Shown here one piece after another: positions 1 through 4,383 of a stretch of DNA of 5,067 bases. Under the pieces are notes generated by a model. It ran no database searches, had not been told where the DNA came from, and worked only from the letters and a program-made list of their open reading frames with translations. Source of the DNA: Clostridia bacterium. Its GTDB lineage: Bacteria; Bacillota; Clostridia; Oscillospirales; CAG-382. Every line of letters begins with the position of its first letter. The first letter of the stretch is position 1. The stretch spans positions 1 to 5,067 of the forward strand of contig JAGADB010000039.1 in NCBI GenBank assembly GCA_017613815.1. The letters are read 5' to 3'. The position numbers and the translations under genes were made by a program.

Positions 1-1
1 A

Positions 2-349
2 GAGCAGAAAAGCGAGATGCGGTATTCGCGGCTTATGCGCAGACTCGTCCGCGACTACAATTACAGAAACACAAACGCCGAAAGCACGTTCGCGCGCTGG
101 AAGAGCGTTCTCGGCGGCGAGCAGAAGTACGTCTACCCCTTCGTTTCATACGCGGAATGCGAGATAAACACCTATTTCGAGTACGAAAAATACGTCTTCC
201 GGGACGATTTACTTAAAATTCTTTCGGAAGTTAAAGAGAACAGCGAATATTATGAAAACGCGAAAAGCATATCCGATTTTCTTAAAAATCTCGATTCGAT
301 AAGCAAAGACCTCGTTCCAAAAAACTCATTACTTCAGGAATTCTTATAA
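2..349 (+). CDS. Nucleoside (uridine) kinase, C-terminal end (5' truncated)
   Basis: This is the last ~115 codons of a gene entering from the left edge; the frame is open from base 2, so the Met codon at 17 is internal. It matches the C-terminal part of the P-loop uridine kinase/phosphoribulokinase-like domain of the long clostridial nucleoside kinases, which carry an N-terminal threonyl-tRNA-synthetase-like TGS region (not in view). Visible family signatures are the basic RLMRRLVRDYNYR segment, then an aromatic 'TFARWKSVLGGEQKYVYPF' block and the 'N-T-YFEYEKYV' helix, which correspond to the usual R-RR-VRD, W-V-GE-I-PF and YE-VLK motifs. Such enzymes phosphorylate pyrimidine nucleosides with ATP or GTP in salvage; that role is family knowledge. 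The P-loop lies outside the window, so activity cannot be judged. The gene converges on sigK and ends at the stem of a terminator. Confidence 0.72.
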   Translation, partial: EQKSEMRYSRLMRRLVRDYNYRNTNAESTFARWKSVLGGEQKYVYPFVSYAECEINTYFEYEKYVFRDDLLKILSEVKENSEYYENAKSISDFLKNLDSISKDLVPKNSLLQEFL

Positions 350-378
350 AATACGGTACGCAAATACCGTATTTTTTT
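348..378. terminator. Bidirectional intrinsic terminator between kinase and sigK
   Basis: A perfect 11-bp inverted repeat (348-358 with 365-375) with a 6-base loop is followed on the plus strand by a 7-base T run (372-378). The kinase stop codon overlaps the left arm and the sigK stop (377-379) abuts the right arm. On the minus strand the tail is weaker (TTTTATAA), so it is best as the kinase terminator but probably serves both convergent genes. Confidence 0.85.
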
Positions 379-1045
379 ATTGCAGGCTCTCCCTTATTTT
401 AGCTATTGCCTTCGATTCCAGACGCGAGACGTAAGACCTCGATATGCCGAGCTTGCCCGCCGCCTCCCTCTGCGTTATCGGCTTTGTAAAGCCGAGCCCG
501 TAACGAAGTATTATTATCTGCCTTTCGACGGGAGTCAGTACGGTATTGATTTTTTCGGCTATCTGCTCCATTTTTATCTTGCAGTCAATCTTTTCTTCTA
601 CGTCCTCGTCGGTGCTGACAAGGTCCATATAGGTCAGCGGATTTCCGTCCTTGTCGGTCTCGACGGCGTCGGCGAGCGACACCTCCGCCGACTGCTTTTT
701 CTGCGCCCTGAAAAACATAAGTATCTCGTTTTGCAGGCATTTTCCGGCATAGGTCGCAAACCTCGTGCTGCCCTCGGTGTTGTATGAGTCTATCGCCTTT
801 ATAAGCCCTATCGTTCCTATCGAAATGAGATCCTCGCTGTCGCAGCCGGAATAGTAGTATTTCTTCGCTATATGCGCGACGAGCCGCAGATTGCGCTCTA
901 TCAGTATATTTCTCGCCTTTTCGTCTCCCTTTCGGCAGAGCTCGAAGTATTTTTTCTCCTCCTCCTTGGTCAGCGGCGGCGGAAAGCTCGAAGTCCCGGA
1001 AATCCTCAGAAACAAAAACAGCATATTTGCAAATATCCACATCAT
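377..1045 (-). CDS. sigK: RNA polymerase sporulation sigma factor SigK
   Basis: A 222-residue sigma-70 family protein, close in length to other SigK proteins (about 230-240). It directs late mother-cell transcription (coat and maturation genes) during sporulation. Region 2 spans about 44-113, with the diagnostic 'EDLISIGTIGLIKAIDSY' core-binding/-10 segment at 71-88 and 'RFATYAGKCLQNEIL' after it; region 4 spans about 165-220 with the helix-turn-helix TQREAAGKLGISRSYVSRLE (191-210). The N-terminus is hydrophobic (residues 3-13 mostly W, I, F, L, M), followed by 'SSFPPPL' at 19-25, which aligns with the pro-sequence junction of Bacillus pro-SigK; it may be an inhibitory, membrane-bound pro-peptide cleaved by SpoIVFB, but that is inference. 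The frame is unbroken, with no skin-type insertion. Two ATG codons are adjacent (1043-1045, 1040-1042); AGGGGA at about 1050-1055 lies 5 or 8 bases upstream, so either start may be used. Divergent from the GH18 gene. Confidence 0.93.
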   Translation of the reverse strand: MMWIFANMLFLFLRISGTSSFPPPLTKEEEKKYFELCRKGDEKARNILIERNLRLVAHIAKKYYYSGCDSEDLISIGTIGLIKAIDSYNTEGSTRFATYAGKCLQNEILMFFRAQKKQSAEVSLADAVETDKDGNPLTYMDLVSTDEDVEEKIDCKIKMEQIAEKINTVLTPVERQIIILRYGLGFTKPITQREAAGKLGISRSYVSRLESKAIAKIRESLQ

Positions 1046-1069
1046 TCTTTCCCCTTTTGCGTTTTTTAC

Positions 1070-1096
1070 ATTTTATGCGGAAAAACATCAAAACGT
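1070..1096 (-). promoter_or_regulatory. Putative sigK promoter (SigK/SigE-like)
   Basis: On the minus strand the -10 like element CATAAAAT (1070-1077) lies 17 bases downstream of an AC dinucleotide (1095-1096). SigK promoters in Bacillus have AC at -35 and CATAnnnTA at -10, and SigE promoters use a similar CATA -10, so this could give autoregulation or SigE control. Only a few positions are informative and the region is AT-rich, so this is tentative. The predicted leader to the start codon is under 20 bases but includes the ribosome binding site. Confidence 0.35.
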
Positions 1097-1124
1097 TCAC
1101 CTTTTTTTGCGTTTTGAATATAAT
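1096..1124 (+). promoter_or_regulatory. Putative sigma-A-type promoter of the GH18 gene
   Basis: TTCACC (1096-1101, 4 of 6 to the -35 consensus), a 17-base spacer and a perfect TATAAT (1119-1124). Transcription would start near 1131, giving a leader of about 20 bases with the AAAGGAG ribosome binding site at 1139-1145, six bases before the ATG. Relatives of this enzyme in Bacillus are under SigE control, but I see no convincing SigE element on this strand. Confidence 0.55.
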
Positions 1125-1141
1125 AATCAATAAAACGCAAA
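1106..1141. repeat. 10-bp inverted repeat flanking the GH18 promoter -10 box
   Basis: TTTGCGTTTT (1106-1115) and AAAACGCAAA (1132-1141) are perfect inverted copies separated by 16 bases that contain the TATAAT box. The right arm touches the ribosome binding site. Because the left arm lies upstream of the predicted transcription start, it fits a protein-binding operator better than an RNA hairpin. A related dyad with the same spacing lies at 4151-4182. Confidence 0.5.
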
Positions 1142-1151
1142 GGAGAAAAAT

Positions 1152-2426
1152 ATGCAGATCATTACGGTAAATCCGTCGGACACGGTTTTTTCGATAGCAA
1201 GGGAGTACGGCTTAAACCCGCAGAAAATCATAGACGACAACGGGCTTGCCCAAAACGCGTCTCTTGCGGTCGGTCAGTCCCTCGTACTGCTTTTTCCCGA
1301 ACAGACCTACGTACCTTACGAAGACGAGCTTTTGTCGTCGGTTGCCGAAAAATTCGGCGTGTCGGAAAAAACGCTTTTGCGAAACAATATCTTTCTCGGA
1401 GGCAGAAACTACGCCCCCGCCGGGAGAGAACTCGTAATAAGCTACGGTTTTCCGCCCGAAAGTGAAAAAATCCTCACGGGATACGCTTACGATTTCATAA
1501 GCAATTCACTACTCGATACGGTGATATCGTATATGACCTATTTAATCCCCTTTACGTACGGTTTTACACCCGGAGGGGATCTTATATACCCCGGCGACGA
1601 AAACCTCACAGAAGCGGCTTTAAATTACTCTGTGAAGCCGCTCATGCATTTGTCCACACTTACCGCAAACGGAGTTTTCAGCAACGAACTTGCGCACGAA
1701 CTGCTTTCAGACCAAAACGCCGTTTCAAATCTCATAGCAAACTGCCTTGAAAACATAAAAACAAAGGGATATTACGGAATCGACATAGATTTCGAGTACC
1801 TCTTTGCCGAAGATAAGGAAGCTTACGTCGGTTTCATACGCTCAATGACGGAAACGCTCAACGCAAACGGTCTTTTATGCGTCGTCGCGCTGCCGCCGAA
1901 GTATTCCTCCGACCAGTCGGGGCTTTTATACGAGGGCATCGACTACGCGTCCCTCGGAAACGCCGCAAACTACGTCTTTCTTATGACGTACGAGTGGGGC
2001 TACCGGTACGGACCGCCGCTTGCCGTCGCTCCCGTAAATTCGGTAAGGCGGATTATAGAATACGCGCTTTCGGTAATACCTTCCGAAAAAATCCTTCTCG
2101 GAATATCGAATTACGGCTACGACTGGCCGCTTCCGTATGAGAGAGGAATAACCTCCGCCATATCCGTATCCACGGTCGAAGCGGTTGATACCGCGGTTTT
2201 CTACAAGGCGGAAATAAGTTTTGACGAAAGCGCCAAAGCGCCGTTTTTCTTCTACACCGACGAAAAAGGAAGAGAGCACGTCGTCTGGTACGAGGACTCA
2301 AGAAGCTTTGAGGCGAAAACCGACTTGATAAAAGAATACTCCCTTGCGGGAGGCGGAATATGGAACCTCATGCGCGAAAATCCGCAGGGGTACGTTACTC
2401 TCAATTCCCTTTTGAACATAAAATAA
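1152..2426 (+). CDS. LysM-LysM-GH18 glycosidase, YaaH/SleL-like (spore cortex)
   Basis: A 424-residue protein with two N-terminal LysM peptidoglycan-binding repeats (about 2-47 and 53-97) and a glycoside hydrolase family 18 barrel (about 105-424). The GH18 active-site motif is seen as 'YGIDIDFEY', with D211, D213 and the catalytic acid E215; 'FLMTYEW' (276-282) and 'GIWNLM' (402-407) are the expected barrel strands with Tyr280 and Trp404. This domain order and length are those of the YaaH/SleL family, N-acetylglucosaminidases of the spore that degrade cortex fragments during germination. No signal peptide is present, which fits synthesis in the mother cell and assembly onto the forespore. The start is fixed by AAAGGAG (1139-1145), six bases before the ATG. 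Divergence from sigK supports a sporulation role. All catalytic residues appear present. The exact cleavage specificity cannot be read from sequence. Confidence 0.88.
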   Translation: MQIITVNPSDTVFSIAREYGLNPQKIIDDNGLAQNASLAVGQSLVLLFPEQTYVPYEDELLSSVAEKFGVSEKTLLRNNIFLGGRNYAPAGRELVISYGFPPESEKILTGYAYDFISNSLLDTVISYMTYLIPFTYGFTPGGDLIYPGDENLTEAALNYSVKPLMHLSTLTANGVFSNELAHELLSDQNAVSNLIANCLENIKTKGYYGIDIDFEYLFAEDKEAYVGFIRSMTETLNANGLLCVVALPPKYSSDQSGLLYEGIDYASLGNAANYVFLMTYEWGYRYGPPLAVAPVNSVRRIIEYALSVIPSEKILLGISNYGYDWPLPYERGITSAISVSTVEAVDTAVFYKAEISFDESAKAPFFFYTDEKGREHVVWYEDSRSFEAKTDLIKEYSLAGGGIWNLMRENPQGYVTLNSLLNIK

Positions 2427-2454
2427 AAAGCGGCTTTTCGCCGCTTTTCATTTT
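2426..2454. terminator. Bidirectional terminator between GH18 and pseudouridine synthase genes
   Basis: AAAAGCGGC (2426-2434) and GCCGCTTTT (2440-2448) form a 9-bp stem with a 5-base loop. T-rich tails follow on both strands (TTTTCATTTT on plus; TTTTTATTTTA on minus), so it can end both convergent genes. The stem touches the GH18 stop codon and the last base of the pseudouridine synthase stop (2448-2450). Confidence 0.85.
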
Positions 2455-3449
2455 GTGTTTTCCATATTGTATCCGCTTTTGAATTCCTTTTTGTCAAGGT
2501 AGTTTAAAATTCCCGCGTCGGTCTTGAAATCGAATTTCAAGTAGTAAGAGCATAACATCTGATACTGTTTTCCCGTCTTTGATTTGTGGTTTACCCCGTA
2601 CTTTCCGTCTCCGACTATCGGGTGGCCTATGTACGCAAGATGCGCTCTTATCTGGTGTGTTCTGCCGGTAATGAGCTCCACCTCTACGAGCGACTTGTCT
2701 TCAAATTTCTTTAAAACCTTGTATTTTGTGATGACCGTCTTTATGTCGTCGTCATACTTTATACGCAGCTTCTTTTTCGCTTGGTCGGGACTTGAAAAAA
2801 TATAGACCTTATTTTTGTCCTTATCCTTGTAAAGGTAGTCTTTGAGCGTCGCTTCCTTTTTCTCCGGAACGCCGTAAACGGTGCAGAGATATTTTTTGTG
2901 AAGCTCCCTGTCCTTTATCTTTTGGTTCATTATCGCAAGGGAGGAAGCGTTCTTTGCCGCAATGACTATACCGCAGGTGTTTCTGTCAAGCCGGTTGCAA
3001 AGCGCGGGCGCAAAGCTGTTCTGCTCCTTCGGGTTGTATTCGCCCTTTTTGTAAAGATATCCGCAAAGGCGGTCGGCAAGGCAGGGCTCTGTGCCGCTTT
3101 TTCCCGAATGAACGAGCTCCCCCTGCGGCTTGTCTATAAGGATAACGTTTTCGTCTTCATACACGATTTCGCTCTTTTTCAAGTCGAGCGCCTTGTTTTG
3201 AAGAAAAACGGACTTTTCGTCTTTTGCGCCGTCGCAAAAGAACTCGTCGGAGATATAGCACGCAATCTCGTCGCCTTCCGAAATAAGCGTGTCGGGCTCG
3301 CATCTTTTGCCGTTCAGTTTAATTTTTTTCGTGCGTATCATCTTGTACAAAAGCGACTGCGGCATGCCGTAAAGTGTTTTCAAAAGGAATTTGTCTATTC
3401 TTTTGCCGTCGTCGTTTTTGCCCGCCTTAATTATTCTTATCTCTATCAC
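2448..3449 (-). CDS. RluA-family 23S rRNA/tRNA pseudouridine synthase (RluC/D-like)
   Basis: A 333-residue protein that isomerises specific uridines to pseudouridine in structured RNA; the target base cannot be told from sequence. An N-terminal S4 RNA-binding domain (about 15-65, 'GKRIDKFLLK...KIKLNGKR') precedes the RluA catalytic domain (about 95-310). The signature loop is 'NRLDRNTCGIVIAAK' (152-166), giving catalytic Asp155, with Asn in place of the more usual His at 152. 'ELITGRTHQIRAHL' (258-271) and 'GHPIVGDGKYG' (275-285) are the C-terminal family motifs. The first plausible start is GTG at 3447-3449; the frame stays open only four codons further, with no other start, and the preceding bases (TTTGGCAG) are a poor ribosome binding site. 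A terminator-like hairpin ends about 15-20 bases upstream, leaving no room for a clear private promoter, so expression may depend on readthrough of the upstream RNA. Confidence 0.9.
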   Translation of the reverse strand: MIEIRIIKAGKNDDGKRIDKFLLKTLYGMPQSLLYKMIRTKKIKLNGKRCEPDTLISEGDEIACYISDEFFCDGAKDEKSVFLQNKALDLKKSEIVYEDENVILIDKPQGELVHSGKSGTEPCLADRLCGYLYKKGEYNPKEQNSFAPALCNRLDRNTCGIVIAAKNASSLAIMNQKIKDRELHKKYLCTVYGVPEKKEATLKDYLYKDKDKNKVYIFSSPDQAKKKLRIKYDDDIKTVITKYKVLKKFEDKSLVEVELITGRTHQIRAHLAYIGHPIVGDGKYGVNHKSKTGKQYQMLCSYYLKFDFKTDAGILNYLDKKEFKSGYNMENTK

Positions 3450-3465
3450 CTGCCAAAGCTTCTAA

Positions 3466-3757
3466 ACAAAACGAGGCGGCCTTTTCAAGCCGCCGTTTTT
3501 TAGGTTTCATAGCCGGGGAGCCGTGTGGTGCCAATGAGAAACCCTGCTTCTGCAAGGCGGTGCTCTGTCCTCCGCTATTGTGCTACCAACGTCTGATGAA
3601 TTCCGGTTCTTTTCCGTCTTGTTTCATACGGGAATCAGGAATGTCAGGAGGTCTGCATCTTACTTCGGAACGAATGAGCTCCAATTTCGTGATGTGGGTT
3701 TATAGAAGCAAACATCACGCACCCTCCAGCATAATCTCTTATGCCGCTACTTCGCCT
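3466..3757 (-). ncRNA. Unassigned structured RNA (small RNA or long leader), ~290 nt
   Basis: This interval has no credible protein gene but much pairing potential on the minus strand. Helices seen: 3729-3744 (GCATAA/TTATGC closed by a GAGA tetraloop, of GNRA type only on this strand); 3688-3719 (8 perfect pairs CGTGATGT/ACATCACG as read on plus); 3647-3651 with 3723-3727 (GGAGG/CCUCC), which would enclose the previous one in a junction; 3593-3597 with 3634-3638 around a CCGU/ACGG hairpin; 3557-3575 (GCGG/CCGC); 3542-3557 (CCUUGC-AGAA-GCAGGG, whose U-G pair would be a C-A mismatch on the plus strand); and 3503-3508 with 3538-3543 (GGUUUC/GAAACC, competing by two bases). A GC-rich terminator follows. 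I could not match it to 6S, SRP, RNase P, tmRNA, T-box or common riboswitch consensus sequences. It may be independent, part of the DUF1292 3' UTR, or a leader of the pseudouridine synthase gene. Ends are approximate. Confidence 0.55.
3468..3499 (-). terminator. Intrinsic terminator/attenuator after the structured RNA
   Basis: GCCGCC (3489-3494) and GGCGGC (3475-3480) form a 6-bp GC stem around an 8-base loop, extended by AAAAC/GTTTT (3468-3472 with 3495-3499) past a 2-base bulge. On the minus strand the U tract is interrupted (TCGTTTTGTTTAG), suggesting incomplete termination. On the plus strand six T residues follow (3496-3501), but no plus-strand gene needs it. Confidence 0.7.
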
Positions 3758-3762
3758 GTTAT

Positions 3763-3790
3763 ATTATATGCGTTTATGATATAATTATTC
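3763..3790 (-). promoter_or_regulatory. Putative promoter of the structured RNA
   Basis: The minus strand carries a perfect TATAAT (3763-3768) within CATATAAT (3763-3770), with predicted start near 3756-3757, just before the first helices. No sigma-A -35 box lies at 16-18 bases. Instead GAATAAT (3784-3790), 13 bases upstream of CATATAAT, resembles a SigE -35, and CATATAATA also fits a SigK -10. The -35 overlaps the DUF1292 stop codon. The AT-rich context makes chance matches likely. Confidence 0.4.
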
Positions 3791-4090
3791 TTTGCTTTCT
3801 TCCGTTCCGGCGTCTAAATCTATTTCCGACATGAATTCGTCTTCAAAAGCGTCGGCGGCCTTGTCGAATTCGTCGTCGTCCTCGATGGTAACGAGAATTT
3901 CATCGCCGGAGTCGTCCTTGACTATCTTCAATATCACGTATTCCTCGTCTTTGCCCTCAACGGGTATCAGAGCGACGTAAGTATTGCCGTCAAGTTCTAT
4001 TTTTCCGATAAATTCAAAGTCGCTTTCGTTTCCCTCTTCGTCGGTCAGCGTAAATACTTCCTGTTCAAAATCAAATGTTTCTTCTGACAT
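3785..4090 (-). CDS. DUF1292 domain protein (YrzB-like), small and acidic
   Basis: About 101 residues, the usual size for DUF1292 proteins, a family widespread in Firmicutes with no established biochemical role. The domain core is visible as 'FTLTDEEGNESDFEFIGKI', 'YVALIPV', 'EEYVILKI' and 'DEILVTIEDDDEFDKAADAF', followed by a strongly acidic tail. It has no membrane segment or signal peptide and is probably cytoplasmic. Two ATG codons compete: 4094-4096 has only one base between it and GGAG (4098-4101), while 4088-4090 has seven, so the second, giving MSEETFDF..., is preferred. It has its own strong promoter (4144-4172) and a leader of about 45 bases. No terminator separates its stop from the structured RNA downstream, so readthrough into that RNA is possible. 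Confidence 0.85.
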   Translation of the reverse strand: MSEETFDFEQEVFTLTDEEGNESDFEFIGKIELDGNTYVALIPVEGKDEEYVILKIVKDDSGDEILVTIEDDDEFDKAADAFEDEFMSEIDLDAGTEESKE

Positions 4091-4143
4091 AGTCATTCTC
4101 CGTTTCTGATCTGGTTATCAATCAAAGTACTTATTTACAATTT

Positions 4144-4172
4144 ATTTTAACGCATTTTCGGTATTATGTCAA
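4144..4172 (-). promoter_or_regulatory. Strong sigma-A promoter of the DUF1292 gene
   Basis: On the minus strand, TTGACA (4167-4172, perfect -35), a 17-base spacer and TAAAAT (4144-4149, 5 of 6 to the -10 consensus). Transcription would begin near 4136-4138. The -35 box and most of the spacer lie within the dyad at 4151-4182, which suggests control by a bound protein. Confidence 0.85.
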
Positions 4173-4182
4173 GTAAAATGCG
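4151..4182. repeat. 8-bp inverted repeat over the DUF1292 promoter -35 region (operator candidate)
   Basis: CGCATTTT (4151-4158) and AAAATGCG (4175-4182) are perfect inverted copies separated by 16 bases that include the TTGACA box. The right arm lies upstream of -35 and the left arm in the spacer, so a dimeric protein bound here would block polymerase. The upstream arm is not transcribed from this promoter, so an RNA hairpin is not the likely purpose. Confidence 0.5.
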
Positions 4183-4259
4183 CGTTTTTTATTGATTTTT
4201 ATGCGACAAAATATGACCGCAAACCGCATTTTTGCCGTTTTTCAGTCTTTTTTCGGCAA

Positions 4260-4363
4260 TTATCCGCCCTTTACCGTTTTGTACAAGAGCGTATCTTCGG
4301 CTTTTGTCCGGCAATGTCGTCAAGCGCAGCCGGTCTTACTCTGTCCGCAAGAGGAACGTTCAT
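4260..4363 (-). pseudogene. rarA: Decayed 5' remnant of rarA (mgsA), AAA+ ATPase
   Basis: An ATG at 4361-4363 with an excellent ribosome binding site (GGGAGG, 4369-4374, five bases away) opens 30 codons starting MNVPLADRVRPAALDDIAGQ, the conserved N-terminus of RarA/MgsA (PLA-RMRP-TLD-GQ), a replication-fork recombination ATPase. After GQK the frame is lost: the next conserved segment, DTLLYKTVKGG, lies in another frame at 4263-4295, about 10 bases too close compared with a normal RarA. The first frame stops at 4271-4273 and the second at 4260-4262; the Walker A region (GPPGTGKTT) and everything beyond are missing. It lies 20 bases downstream of the DUF4340 stop, as in a former operon. A functional copy may exist elsewhere. 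The match is by recall of family motifs, not by a search. Confidence 0.65.
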
Positions 4364-4383
4364 TTCTGCCTCCCGTATGTCTT

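Noticed and set aside
380..1133. Several open frames opposite or out of frame with sigK (for example 380-787 plus, 585-1130 minus)
   Set aside because: They overlap sigK fully, lack ribosome binding sites and show low-complexity, Arg-rich shadow composition.
1877..2301. Open frames overlapping the GH18 gene on both strands
   Set aside because: They are shadows of a gene with clear domains and show no family features.
2898..3503. 201-codon plus-strand frame opposite the pseudouridine synthase gene
   Set aside because: Antisense to a gene with all RluA motifs; no start signal and no recognisable domain.
3515..3545. T-box riboswitch, from TGGCACC on the minus strand before a terminator
   Set aside because: The AGGGTGGnACC context, Stem I AGAGAG-type motifs and a matching antiterminator are missing, and the downstream gene is not an aminoacyl-tRNA synthetase or amino acid gene.
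3540..3590. tRNA-like stretch on the minus strand (GACAGAGCACCGCC...)
   Set aside because: No T-arm GGTTCGA, no acceptor stem pairing and no proper anticodon arm.
3503..3604. Plus-strand resemblance to the SRP RNA Alu domain (GGGGAG, GGTGCC, CTGCAA, CCGCTAT, GAATTCC in similar order)
   Set aside because: The universally conserved SRP domain IV core (GGAAGGAAGCAGC type) is absent on both strands, and helix wobble pairs, tetraloop and terminator favour the minus strand.
3560..3784. 74-codon open frame on the plus strand
   Set aside because: No ribosome binding site, unremarkable composition, no family features, and it is antisense to the hairpin-rich RNA candidate.
4232..4259. TTGCCG-N16-CGGCAA inverted repeat as a terminator for the DUF4340/rarA transcript
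   Set aside because: Only six pairs with a 16-base loop and no U run on either side; it may be left-over rarA sequence.
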